Positions 8,901-17,277 of a stretch of 30,938 bases of DNA are shown here, piece by piece. The notes beneath the pieces are model-generated. The model saw nothing but the letters and a program-made list of their open reading frames with translations, did not search any database and had not been told where the DNA came from. Location of the stretch: the IMG/VR virus record IMGVR_UViG_3300025647_000172, positions 1 through 30,938 of that record; one strand, given 5' to 3'. The translations under genes were made by a program, and so were the position numbers. Source of the stretch: a virus. Within the stretch, counting starts at the first letter, position 1; each line of letters starts with the position of its first letter.

Positions 8901-10776
8901 CGAGAAATATAACAAGCGTAGAGAAGATGAAAGAGCGCAGATACGTAGAGAGAACTTCATGCCAGATGTATCATCGTATGCAGAAGGCGGAGCTGTATCG
9001 GACGTACAAGACCCTAGGGCTGCTTCACGTATCCAGAGTTATCAGGATTCAGTAGACGCTCAGAAACAGGTTGTAGGGCAACAAACAGGAGAAGGAGCAC
9101 CTACCCTACCTGCACCTACTCAAAGTCCCGTTACAGGGCAATCTAAGCCCATTACACAGGAAATGAGAGATGCCTCTACACCACTTACACGTGCAGGTGA
9201 CGCTATCCAATCTGTAGGTAAGGAGACTTCAGGGAATGCAAGTGAAGAGGGGTACATTCCTGTAGTAAGTGAAATGAGGCACATCCTTAAACCATCTGCT
9301 GAAAGCATAGGCGAGGGTGTTGCAAGATCTCAAAAGCTGTTCACCGAAGATAATTCTGACTTGAATCAGGATGATATAAGAACCATCGGTTGGGCTGCAC
9401 TCGAAGGTACTGATCTGTTACCACAGAAAGCTGCTGCAACTGGGGCAATTGGAGCTATGACTAAAGGTGCTGATGATATTGTTAAAAGATTCAGAAAGAC
9501 TGCAAAAGGTACTGATACATTCAAGGGTGATGTATGTCATGGGGAGTCCTGCAAGGCACTGGGTAAAAGGCAGAAACCAACAGACCAAGTACTTATCTTC
9601 AATGAGGGTAAACACTCTATCGTTGTAGATGATAAAGGTAAGATAGTATCTGATAATCCTATGGGTACTTATGATCCAGAAACGGAAACCTTCACAAGCG
9701 ATGGCTCTATGGGTATGAAAGGTGCTCAATGGAAGCTTGATAAGAAAGTATCTGCCAAGGAACTGGATAGTCCATTTGAACTGGATGCGTCTAAGCACGA
9801 TGTACCTGTAGTGTCTCAAGTATTCAAGAATCCAGAATACTATATAGATAAGAAGAATGTAAAAGCCTCTATAGTCGAGATGACTCCTGAAGAGTATTTT
9901 AGTAAGGTTGATGAAATCTTCAAAGAAGGTGACCCTGAATACAAATTAGGAGAATGGAAGATTGGTGTAGATCAGGAACGTGTAGATCGGTATGTAAAAG
10001 ACATGAAGAATGGTGATAAGTTTCCAATGCCATTCTTAGACTATAGAAGTCCTGACTTCCCATCTCAAGAAGGCAGACATCGTATACTGGCTGCTTCAAA
10101 GCTAGGTCAGGATACTATCCCAGTGGCTGTTATAGAACGTGCAGATCCATCAATGCCGTATAGATATGCCGAAGGTGGAGCGGTTGAAGTAGACAGAGAC
10201 GCTCAGCGTGAAAGGTTTGAGAGCATGATGAGGGAGAAGGAAGGTACTAACATGGTTAAGCGTATGTTAGACCCTAAATCACCTTCATTGAAAACCGAAT
10301 ATGGCGAAGAGACTCACAGGATGTCTGCTGAAGTTCTTGAAGATGGCAGGTGGGTAGTATTCCCTACAATTGTAGATAAGGGTGATGGTAAACTACAGAA
10401 GCTAGTAAAGGATGATAAAGATCGAGCAGGTAGAGAAGCAGCTCTTAGACATGCAATGCAGACTGGTGAATACTTTGACTTCGGTGATGATAAGGAAGCT
10501 GCATTGACGTTCAGTGGAGCACCTTACGATAGAAAGACCGGAGCAACTAACAGCTATAAGGATACTGCCTTGTGGGGAAGAGGTAAGGGTCTGACTAAAG
10601 GTAAGACCACTGGAGAAAGGGCTAACCAAGCTAAGAAGATGCAGTATAAGGCCGAAGGTGGAGAGATTAAAGACAATCCTGTAAAGAAGCTAGAGGCAGG
10701 ACTGTACAAAGATGACGCAGGTCAGTACTGGAAAGTCAGTGATAATGGAGATATGAAACTGTATGACTTCAGCTAA
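5956..10776 (+). CDS. 1606-residue multidomain internal virion (ejection) protein
   Basis: The giant protein of the virion block; its length matches the large internal proteins of podoviruses. Residues 13-22 and 26-35 are a repeated LPSWDETEPV. Residues about 60-1000 are mainly helical with Gly-rich segments near 180-220. Three AEGG-type motifs (1008-1014, 1404-1410, 1566-1571) look like domain junctions. Between them lie a Pro/Gln/Thr linker (about 1015-1090), a possible papain-like domain (C1194, H1220, D1233), a ParB/sulfiredoxin-like domain (EGRHR at 1372-1376) and a separate 95-residue domain (1436-1530, WVVFPTIV to GEYFDFG). The large helical body suits an internal core protein; the C-terminal domains may act in the host after ejection. 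Family role is inferred; domain calls are by eye. ATG follows an AGGAAGAG site and overlaps the preceding TGA; a second ATG comes straight after it. Confidence 0.85.
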   Translation: MMEPNALPETEALPSWDETEPVTSTLPSWDETEPVVENDPSDIKEVNDDTNKNVMYNEGYADTLPDKLNFGLFEVDTPEGLEALVSGFKHGASDTTRGVQQILELNEDSLALEEAEMNMLYNSDKGGWARTGQVLGLIADPVGFIAPWLAVNKVRKAYKFLDTVNDVNKATRTTKIATTAGEGAIAGAISGATSYIDEESGMNRWTSTGIGAFFGGSVGGLAGKYVDWKGAKEAEASLNSFNKDVASIMVEQDKTYTQAVKEVFDLYPELQNKIKQSSSYIDTTPTRFNSKEEAQIFIDQNVNYKQHWRTGKPYFDKAFGLLSTRLGNYSQTASQKLKMIDFNSQSWAHEWKQGVKPFEDVFNTIMKKDPASAEKITYGLYTQDFRIVNDELEKSGIPDAIKHFSDAQVTLNKIFDKGTELGMFKPNSKIQDYWHREVEDYDGLIAHLMDKEKDKVKTKFNKTVEELVDDFVSGYQKDHKSPPSEHQINQYKLALLTTKSKKPPTINLGYGKNRNITVTPDMMKFYKKPLNAIDSYIHNAAIDMAKAEFLGGKNGIKISQYGDLDVGESIGNFMKLSDDFKDLKPNQRQEVASIIEARMMADKMNLPSKLAAYRSLTHAYLLGNPFSALTQLGDLYAPIYKNRLGSLVEDAFKENVRKKGGSPDFSVQDFGFVDTAIAEMESTGSVRKFTNNILTAGGFNKMDHFGKKVFMNNAYSQLEKAAMDGTSKEARYFSNKYRRLFGDDYNTVIREIRNMEDGGKLSEKAKAILYMELSDFQPIGLSETTELYARSQSFKAAYFLQSFTLKMFDVQRREAFRLMRLGAANKDSSMIAEGAKNMTKLALLVSSTNMGVNALKDWIRGRDTEMEPEEVPLAFVRNLFRTYGLDPFVLEREILVKKDPGGAVKELITSGPGGLFAPIKDATKAAAGTTEKDAWGVEHWKADPDAIARFAPVVGPVMTNMQWARDTLTDWGIMPEVEETPTEKYNKRREDERAQIRRENFMPDVSSYAEGGAVSDVQDPRAASRIQSYQDSVDAQKQVVGQQTGEGAPTLPAPTQSPVTGQSKPITQEMRDASTPLTRAGDAIQSVGKETSGNASEEGYIPVVSEMRHILKPSAESIGEGVARSQKLFTEDNSDLNQDDIRTIGWAALEGTDLLPQKAAATGAIGAMTKGADDIVKRFRKTAKGTDTFKGDVCHGESCKALGKRQKPTDQVLIFNEGKHSIVVDDKGKIVSDNPMGTYDPETETFTSDGSMGMKGAQWKLDKKVSAKELDSPFELDASKHDVPVVSQVFKNPEYYIDKKNVKASIVEMTPEEYFSKVDEIFKEGDPEYKLGEWKIGVDQERVDRYVKDMKNGDKFPMPFLDYRSPDFPSQEGRHRILAASKLGQDTIPVAVIERADPSMPYRYAEGGAVEVDRDAQRERFESMMREKEGTNMVKRMLDPKSPSLKTEYGEETHRMSAEVLEDGRWVVFPTIVDKGDGKLQKLVKDDKDRAGREAALRHAMQTGEYFDFGDDKEAALTFSGAPYDRKTGATNSYKDTALWGRGKGLTKGKTTGERANQAKKMQYKAEGGEIKDNPVKKLEAGLYKDDAGQYWKVSDNGDMKLYDFS

Positions 10777-11389
10777 ACCAGTAGGTAATCTTACAAAACT
10801 AAATAAAGTCCCTGTAGGTAAGATCAAGAAAACCTCCTTTGCCGAAGTAATAGATATTAAGGTCAAGGAGGCTGTAAAGGCCGTACCTCCTCAGGAAGTT
10901 ATTATCAGGGAACAAGCTGCACCTCCACCTCCTGTTGAAAGTAAACCTGAGCTTACCAAAGCTGATGTAGTGGATCTCATTCAACAGAACAATCCAGAGG
11001 TGGATGATCTCGTTGCAAGGATATTACAGAAGCTTCCTCCGCTTGGAGGTGGAAGTTCTTGGTCTGTAAAAGATATGCCCGGATACAAGGAATCCCTCAA
11101 TGGGTATGTATTCGGGATAAAGAACAAGAAGGCGGGTTTCTATGATCCGCTATCTCTTGGCATAGTGGGTGGAGGAGAAGAAGAAGTGCCTTACACTAGA
11201 TTGATAGACACCGATGGTGACTTTAAGTATGTAGGTGAAGCTAATCCGGGTACAGCTTCAAGTGCTGCCTCTTGGAGAATAAAGCGTATTGAATTCCTTG
11301 TAGGGGATGATATAGAAATAAAGTGGGCTAATGGGTCTGCAACTTTTGATAGAGTGTGGGATAACCGCACAAATGAAACTTACTCGTAG
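10763..11389 (+). CDS. Tail appendage/adaptor-like protein with C-terminal phage structural domain
   Basis: 208 residues. The N-terminal half is Lys/Pro/Glu-rich and probably flexible (PPPPVE near residue 55). The C-terminal part, from about residue 140, carries a domain seen in many phage tail or baseplate-linked proteins: a YVGEANPGTASSAASWRIKR block, then IKWANGSATFDRVWDNR and a terminal Tyr. The gene overlaps the end of the 1606-residue gene by 14 bases, and a GGAG lies 12 bases upstream. It opens the tail-appendage module. I infer a connector between the tail and the fibres encoded next; no enzymatic motif is visible. Confidence 0.72.
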   Translation: MTSAKPVGNLTKLNKVPVGKIKKTSFAEVIDIKVKEAVKAVPPQEVIIREQAAPPPPVESKPELTKADVVDLIQQNNPEVDDLVARILQKLPPLGGGSSWSVKDMPGYKESLNGYVFGIKNKKAGFYDPLSLGIVGGGEEEVPYTRLIDTDGDFKYVGEANPGTASSAASWRIKRIEFLVGDDIEIKWANGSATFDRVWDNRTNETYS

Positions 11390-11398
11390 GAGATAACA

Positions 11399-13141
11399 AT
11401 GGCATTAGATGCAACTAAATGGCAGGTCAATACTGACAAGTCGATCGAATATATCGGTGGCGACCACGGTACTGCCACTGCTAACTATGTAACCGTTCTT
11501 GAGCTTCACCGTTGGCTTCAGGACTTGGCAGATGATGCCTCTGTTCTAGATCACGGTAATGATGACTTCATGGACATCACCACCCTCAATCCTTCTGATA
11601 AGTCGTTTGATACGATCATTAACTTGGTCAACGGCTACTACCTTGACGAGCTAAGTGCTACACCGGCTGTAGAGTTTGTCTACGGTGGTTCCATCATTCA
11701 GAACAACGGTTCTGGCGAACAGATCTTTGACGGTATCAAAGTGGTTGCCGCAGAGGGTTGTGTGGTCAACGTAATTCAGGACAATACTGTACTGAGTAAC
11801 AAATTCTGGAACTCAACACCTAACGGAGAGACTTTACCGGGCATCAACCGTAACCTTGCAAACGGTGTGTGTATGCAGTTCATGGTCAAGGTTAAGGACT
11901 CCGGTGCTAACATTGACAACACCTCCCTTATCTTCACAACACGGGAATGGGGCTACACCTATTCAGAGTTTCGTATTCCTGCAACTGGTCGAGGTGAGAA
12001 CACCGTACCACTGACCTACGCAGAGGATTTGAACAACGCGACCATTATCGGTGATCTGATTTCTGCGCCGTTTACCGGCATCAGCAACACCAATGAAGGT
12101 TATATTCTGATTGACCTTCAGAACGGTGATGGCTCACAGGGTTACTACTCTGCATGGGACAGAGGTTCTGCGACAATCAACCAGTTCTATGAGTACATGA
12201 AGTACATCACCCGTAACGGTGAGACTACTACCCTGTACGGATTGGCCGGTGAAAGATTCCGTGGTATTACACATCAGGTAGCCTATACATCACTTTCTGG
12301 TGGTACTTTTGCTGACTCCACCTCAGTATCATGGGGTTCAGGTGCAACAGCCGGTACAGGTCAAATTCTGGCCGATGATGGTTCTGCAACCATGTGGATT
12401 CAGTTGCTTACTGGCGCACCTCCTGTTGCTGCACTGACCCTGACTCAGGGCGGCGTTACAGCCACATCAGGCACAATCACTGAGCGCACCCTGTCTACCC
12501 CGATGTGTGGTGCTTCCACTGGTTCTTCCTTGGTTGGTGCTTACGGTTTCAACCTTGAGTATGCTGATCTGTCGGTCAACGATAAGATGGTTGCTCTTGA
12601 CGGTACAACCCGTCAGCCTCCTAACAACGTACAGTTTACCGTTGGTGGTATTGCTTCTGGTTATCGTGTACTGGTTGGCCCTGAAGATGGCGCAAATGGT
12701 TTGAAATACGATCAGCTTTCTAACACAAGCCTACTTAACGGAGCGACTGTTACTGCTGTGCAGGTTGATGAGGCAATCCCTGCTAACACACCAAGCCCAA
12801 CAGGTACGATCCGTATTCAACGTGCAGATGGTCAGTACACTCGTCACCCTTATAGTGCGGTAGATACTGGAACGAGGACTTTCACCATTACATCGCATGA
12901 CTTTAGTGGCAATACTGCTGCTGCCGGTGCTAATGTGTTTATTTCCTACATTGACGATGCCGCATCAGGAACAACCATCAGCTACAACACGGTACAGACT
13001 GTAACGCAGACTTTGTATGTAGAAGCTCGATTTGGCGGGACTGGCCCTAACTATACTGACGCAATTAAACCAGCAAGGTCTACTGGTACACTCGGTAGTA
13101 CCGGCGGTTCTGCAACACTGTCGCCTGTATCTGATGCCTGA
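11399..13141 (+). CDS. Putative major tail appendage/structural protein
   Basis: 580 residues. The N-terminal region (about 1-110) contains a recurring marine-phage structural pattern: W-x-V followed by IEYIGGDHGTATANYVTVLE, then LHRWLQDLADDA, DITTLNPSDKS and a YGGSIIQNNGS stretch. The remainder is Thr/Gly/Asn-rich and beta-rich, with no catalytic motif. GGAG lies 6 bases before the ATG. Arginine codons are mostly CGT and asparagine mostly AAC, unlike the AGA/AGG-rich gene at 5956-10776, which suggests high expression or a different origin. I call it a tail protein on domain pattern and neighbours; the exact virion position is unknown. Confidence 0.75.
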   Translation: MALDATKWQVNTDKSIEYIGGDHGTATANYVTVLELHRWLQDLADDASVLDHGNDDFMDITTLNPSDKSFDTIINLVNGYYLDELSATPAVEFVYGGSIIQNNGSGEQIFDGIKVVAAEGCVVNVIQDNTVLSNKFWNSTPNGETLPGINRNLANGVCMQFMVKVKDSGANIDNTSLIFTTREWGYTYSEFRIPATGRGENTVPLTYAEDLNNATIIGDLISAPFTGISNTNEGYILIDLQNGDGSQGYYSAWDRGSATINQFYEYMKYITRNGETTTLYGLAGERFRGITHQVAYTSLSGGTFADSTSVSWGSGATAGTGQILADDGSATMWIQLLTGAPPVAALTLTQGGVTATSGTITERTLSTPMCGASTGSSLVGAYGFNLEYADLSVNDKMVALDGTTRQPPNNVQFTVGGIASGYRVLVGPEDGANGLKYDQLSNTSLLNGATVTAVQVDEAIPANTPSPTGTIRIQRADGQYTRHPYSAVDTGTRTFTITSHDFSGNTAAAGANVFISYIDDAASGTTISYNTVQTVTQTLYVEARFGGTGPNYTDAIKPARSTGTLGSTGGSATLSPVSDA

Positions 13142-13469
13142 TTGTGGTGGGTGTACGGCTTGTTGTACTGCTTTTATTATAAAGGCGTTAGACAAGCCAG
13201 CCCATTCACAATGTCAGCATTGTGATAATGGTTGCTCAGTACATGACTCTAAACCTGCTGAGTGTGGCCAATTTAATTGTGCTTACATTCAGTCAGGGAT
13301 AGATAACATAAAACTAAGACCGGACAAGTGCGGGGTCATATTTGAAATGCTAGATGATAAGACATTCTTTGCTACGGTGATAAAAGGAATGGAAATATCA
13401 GATTTAGCTAAAAGACAAATGGATGACTTTGTACGTCAGGGATATGTGGTTAAGGTAGCAATAGGCTAA
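13134..13469 (+). CDS. YkgJ-type cysteine-cluster (metal-binding) protein
   Basis: 111 residues from the ATG at 13134, which overlaps the previous stop by 8 bases. A longer reading from 13032 would run through the tail gene and has no support. Nine cysteines lie in the first 50 residues: C4-x2-C7-x2-CC (10-11), then C27-x2-C30-x3-C34, C44 and C49 in CGQFNC. This is the zinc- or iron-chelating cluster of the YkgJ family. The following LRPDKCGVIFEML segment also matches the family. Metal binding is predicted from the motif; the biological role is unknown. It is the only small non-repetitive gene among tail appendage genes, so a role in metal-dependent folding or host contact is speculative. Confidence 0.8.
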   Translation: MPDCGGCTACCTAFIIKALDKPAHSQCQHCDNGCSVHDSKPAECGQFNCAYIQSGIDNIKLRPDKCGVIFEMLDDKTFFATVIKGMEISDLAKRQMDDFVRQGYVVKVAIG

Positions 13470-15319
13470 TGGCAACATACAGCACAGATTTAACAACTGC
13501 GACTAACGCTGAAAGCGGTACTTGGACTGAGTTTAGCAGTGCCAACTCCGGTGGTACGCCTGCTGCTGATGGCGAAAACTTTATTCAAGGTACTGACTGT
13601 CGTTCTCAAACTACAGGTACTAAATCAGGTACAGCAAACCCTAAGTCTGTTGTTTATCAACACGGTTCAGATTTGGCAACTGGCTGGACATCAGGTGATG
13701 CGTTCTTTATCTGGACGTTCTATGCGGTTGGTGCAAACCTTTATGACTTTGACCAGACAACCTACTCTGGCTATGAGATAGGCATTGGCGCTGATATAAC
13801 CAATGTAGACAGGTACTTTGTTGGTGGCGCTAACTGGGGTCGTAACCCTTACGGTGGATGGGCTAACTTCGCTGTAGACCCTGAAGCTACTGCGTCTACT
13901 ACTTATGGCAGCGGTGGCGCTGGCTACCAGTACATTGGCGGTATTGCCTATACCATCAACGCGATCTCTAAAGGTACACCTCATGCTGTTGATGCGATCA
14001 GATACGGCAGAGGCCAGATCAGCGTTACAGGTAGTGGCGGTACATTCCTTGAGCTTGCGCAGTACAACGACTACAATGCAGGTGGTACACCTCCGGGAAC
14101 ATCATCTACTTCGGTAGATTCAGGTAGACACAGGCTTGGGCTGTTTCAGGAATCGTCAGGTACTTACCTCTGGAAAGGGCTTATGTCGTTTGGTCTTTCC
14201 GGTACGTCAGTGACATTCAGTGATTCAAACGAAACAATCATTATTGAGGACTGCCCTCATACCTACGCTTCCTTTAACAAGGTCGAGGTTAATAACGCCA
14301 GTTCTTCTGTAACGTGGAACAGTATTACATTCATTGCCACAGCCTCTACTGCTAATGGCAAAGGCCAGTTTGAGATGGTCGATAATGCGACTGTCAGCAT
14401 GACTGGATGTAGTTTCAACAGTATGGACTCATTTACTTACCTGTCAAATGCCACAGTAACGGGCTGCAACTTTAACGGCTGCGGTGTGGTGAATGTAGGC
14501 GGTGCGAACTTCTCTGGCTGCTCATTTAACTCATGCGCTCCTGTGACAGCAAGTAGTCCTGCTAATGCTGCTCTGGTGACTAACTCTGACTTTGTATCTT
14601 CAGGTACAGGACATGGGCTAGAGATCACAGGCACAGCAGCAAACATGACGCTGACTAACTGTAACTGGTCTGGTTATGCAGCTACTGATGGTTCTACAGG
14701 CAATGAAGCGGTCTATGTAAACATTGCTTCAGGATCGATGAACCTGACTATTGATGGCGGTACAACGCCTTCTGTGAGAACAGCCGGTGTTTCTGTTACA
14801 GTTATCTCCGGTGCGGTGACAGTTACAGCCAGAACGGTGACTGAGAATGGTACGAATATTCAAGATGCTAGGGTACATCTGGAGGCGGCGAGTGGAGGAG
14901 TATTTCCCGTTGCTGCTTCTGTTACTATCAGTAACAGCGGCACAACTGCTACTGTTACTCATAATTCTCATGGTCTTGCCACCAACGATAAGGTAGTAAT
15001 CAGAGGTGCATCACTGAATGAGAATCTAGGAGTTCACAGTATTACGGTGACAGACACAAACACCTATACTTACACAATGTCGAGTGCTCCGGGGTCAAGT
15101 CCTACCGGAACTATAACTTCAACCTTTGTTGTATTAAATGGATTAACTGATGTAAACGGAGAGATAAGTATGAGTCGTGTATTCTCAGGTAATCAGCCTG
15201 TAACTGGTAGGGCTAGGAAATCTTCTAGCGCACCTTATTTTAAAAACGCTAACCTGACAGGTACGGTTAGTTCATCAACTGGTGGTAGCTTTACTGCCGT
15301 AATGATTTCGGATGATTAA
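13469..15319 (+). CDS. Putative tail fibre/spike with beta-helix and C-terminal Ig-like domain
   Basis: 616 residues. The first 230 are a Gly/Tyr/Thr-rich beta domain. Residues about 255-440 show short parallel-beta-helix rungs with repeated turns (TVTGCNFNGCG, NFSGCSFNSC, LTNCNWSG). About residues 480-560 form a small beta domain with HGLATNDKVVIRGA and TNTYTYTMSS, a pattern common in phage adhesins. The composition (Ser, Thr, Gly, Asn; few charged residues) is that of a host-contact fibre. The ATG overlaps the preceding TAA (TAATG). Receptor binding is inferred; no depolymerase active site is obvious by eye. Confidence 0.75.
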   Translation: MATYSTDLTTATNAESGTWTEFSSANSGGTPAADGENFIQGTDCRSQTTGTKSGTANPKSVVYQHGSDLATGWTSGDAFFIWTFYAVGANLYDFDQTTYSGYEIGIGADITNVDRYFVGGANWGRNPYGGWANFAVDPEATASTTYGSGGAGYQYIGGIAYTINAISKGTPHAVDAIRYGRGQISVTGSGGTFLELAQYNDYNAGGTPPGTSSTSVDSGRHRLGLFQESSGTYLWKGLMSFGLSGTSVTFSDSNETIIIEDCPHTYASFNKVEVNNASSSVTWNSITFIATASTANGKGQFEMVDNATVSMTGCSFNSMDSFTYLSNATVTGCNFNGCGVVNVGGANFSGCSFNSCAPVTASSPANAALVTNSDFVSSGTGHGLEITGTAANMTLTNCNWSGYAATDGSTGNEAVYVNIASGSMNLTIDGGTTPSVRTAGVSVTVISGAVTVTARTVTENGTNIQDARVHLEAASGGVFPVAASVTISNSGTTATVTHNSHGLATNDKVVIRGASLNENLGVHSITVTDTNTYTYTMSSAPGSSPTGTITSTFVVLNGLTDVNGEISMSRVFSGNQPVTGRARKSSSAPYFKNANLTGTVSSSTGGSFTAVMISDD

Positions 15320-15321
15320 TA

Positions 15322-16020
15322 ATGGCTATTACATTAAGAAACGTAAAGGGTTCTGAATTAACCCACAACGAACTGGATCAGAACTTTATTGATCTGCGTG
15401 ATGGTGTAGCACTACAGATTCCAAAGGCGCAGAACTCAGGTATCAAGGTAGATTCTCAGGGTACACCTACCTACCCTTGGCATGACCTGATCGGTACATT
15501 GAATGTCTATGGTGATGTTGGTGATGCTACAAGGGCTGTCTACAGGGGCGGCATTAAGGTTCTACAGTGTGACGTATTAGATCAGGCATACGTTGACTTT
15601 CATATGCCGCATGACTACTTGATGGGGTCTGATATTCATATACATACTCACTGGTCACATGACTCAGCTACCGTAACAGGTGGTTCGGTGACTTGGGCGT
15701 TTGAAATGATTTACTCCAAAGGTCACGGACAAAGTGCTTTCTCTGCGCCGGTTACTTCGTCTGTTATACAGAGTGCCAGTACAACACAATATCAGCACAT
15801 GGTAGCTGAGACATTGGCCTCGACTTCTGGCGGTGCTGCTGACCTGTTGGACTCTGATTTAATTGAGCCTGATGGATTGATTCTGTGCAGGGTGTATCTT
15901 GACTCTAACGATATTACTGACTCTGTGACGCAACCTAGTCCATTCCTCCATGCAGTAGACATACATTATCAATCTACCACTGTAGGTACTAAACAGAAAT
16001 CACCTGACTTCTGGACGTAA
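15322..16020 (+). CDS. Tail-associated structural protein with fibre-type N-terminus
   Basis: 232 residues. The start, TLRNVKGSELTHNELDQNF, is the short LT-x-x-ELD-x-NF signature found at the beginning of many phage tail proteins. The middle has a conserved-looking block rich in His and Asp (residues about 93-115; MPHDYLMGSDIHIHTHWSHD), followed by beta-rich sequence and a C-terminal VDIHYQ. The His cluster could bind metal, but that is conjecture. It starts two bases after the previous stop, lies between two fibre-like genes and is probably a component of the same appendage. Confidence 0.72.
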   Translation: MAITLRNVKGSELTHNELDQNFIDLRDGVALQIPKAQNSGIKVDSQGTPTYPWHDLIGTLNVYGDVGDATRAVYRGGIKVLQCDVLDQAYVDFHMPHDYLMGSDIHIHTHWSHDSATVTGGSVTWAFEMIYSKGHGQSAFSAPVTSSVIQSASTTQYQHMVAETLASTSGGAADLLDSDLIEPDGLILCRVYLDSNDITDSVTQPSPFLHAVDIHYQSTTVGTKQKSPDFWT

Positions 16021-16023
16021 CAC

Positions 16024-17277
16024 ATGGCTACGCTCTATGTAGAAATTGGGTATGCTGCTGACGGGTACGTCCAATCAGGTCTATCGGTCGATTGGCTGAA
16101 TAAGATTGTCTATGTGCCTCAGACATTCCTCACGTTTATTGGTGGGCAGGTATATCAGTTAGACACCTATAACTTCAAGATTGCCATAAACGACATTGAG
16201 GACTCTGAGCAGGGTACTGTCTACCCTCAGATATTAAATCACAATACATCAATCACCCTCGGGGGTATTGAGTATGCTCGTATTCTTGAGGTTGTAAATG
16301 GGTACACAATCACGTTTGAGGAAACTGGAACACCGTATGTTGTCAATCTTGTGGGTTCTAATAACAACATTCTCGATGTTACTAATCTCGGTACTGTCCA
16401 GATAAGGTCGAACAACTCAGCCGGTTTGATTAACGTGCGTGAGGTTCAGTTCAACACGTTCTCTGGTGCGGTGTATATTGATCAGGCAAACGGCTCTACT
16501 GGTACTGTCTACCCGAAAGGCACTCCGCTTGATCCAGTGAATAACTTTACCGATGCGGTACAGATTGCAGCATCAAACGGGTTTGACACGATACAGATTG
16601 TGAACAATGCAACGCTTGGGGCAGAGGCTAATGTGGCAGGCTATAAGATAAGAGGCCAGAACGCTTCACGCTCTACCATTACTGTACAGGCAGCAGCAGA
16701 GACAACTAACTGTGAAATCTTTGAGGCTACCGTAACAGGGATACTGGATAACGGTATTGTGGTCAGGGATTGTATTATTGATAACGTGAACTACATCAAT
16801 GGCATTTCATACAACTGTATGCTGCGTAATACTATTCGTCTTGGCGGTGTGACTCCTGCTTATTTTCTGAACTGCTACTCTGCGGCTAGTTCTGATGAAG
16901 ATTTACTCATGCCGGTGATTGATTTCAATGGCGCTGATGATGGTCAGAATACCTCAATGGCTATACATAAATTCTCTGGTTACATTGAGCTGACAGAAAA
17001 AACAGGCGGCTCTAATGCAATCCTTGATCTGACCAGTGGTGAAGTGATTATTGATTCAACCTGTACCAACGGTAGTATATCGTGCAGGGGTGTAGGTGGG
17101 GTGGTAGATCACAATCACGTTAAGATGCCATCAGGTACTTACAATGGTAATCTTGTTCTGGATAATGATCTGGTATATGGTGAGTGGTTATATGAAGTCT
17201 GGAAGACGTTAGGACTCGATCCTGTTAATCCAGTAGACCCCCCAATGACTAAGGGCGACTTCCTAGCCCTTAAATAA
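16024..17277 (+). CDS. Putative beta-helix tail appendage protein, last gene of the rightward block
   Basis: 417 residues. The N-terminal 130 residues are beta-rich. From about 145 (VYIDQANGSTGTVYPKGTPL) the sequence follows the pattern of a right-handed beta-helix: a DP-x-N-x-F-x-DA motif followed by a chain of short strands (TIQIVNNATL, YKIRGQNAS, GIVVRDCIIDN and so on). The last 30 residues (GEWLYEVWKTLGLD) are a small helical end piece with Pro. This is the layout of phage spike or neck-appendage proteins. No hydrolase residues can be assigned. It ends immediately before the convergent terminator. Confidence 0.73.
   Translation: MATLYVEIGYAADGYVQSGLSVDWLNKIVYVPQTFLTFIGGQVYQLDTYNFKIAINDIEDSEQGTVYPQILNHNTSITLGGIEYARILEVVNGYTITFEETGTPYVVNLVGSNNNILDVTNLGTVQIRSNNSAGLINVREVQFNTFSGAVYIDQANGSTGTVYPKGTPLDPVNNFTDAVQIAASNGFDTIQIVNNATLGAEANVAGYKIRGQNASRSTITVQAAAETTNCEIFEATVTGILDNGIVVRDCIIDNVNYINGISYNCMLRNTIRLGGVTPAYFLNCYSAASSDEDLLMPVIDFNGADDGQNTSMAIHKFSGYIELTEKTGGSNAILDLTSGEVIIDSTCTNGSISCRGVGGVVDHNHVKMPSGTYNGNLVLDNDLVYGEWLYEVWKTLGLDPVNPVDPPMTKGDFLALK

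Noticed and set aside
8385-8960. Long open frame (191 codons) antisense to the internal protein gene
   Set aside because: It is a Ser/Leu-rich mirror of a well-supported frame, has no ribosome-binding site and no recognisable domain.
9418-9819. Antisense frame of 133 codons
   Set aside because: It lies opposite the conserved C-terminal domains of the 1606-residue protein and has no plausible composition or start site.
13032-13133. Longer N-terminus for the YkgJ-type protein
   Set aside because: The extra 34 codons run inside the preceding tail gene and lack a start site; family homology begins at the ATG at 13134.
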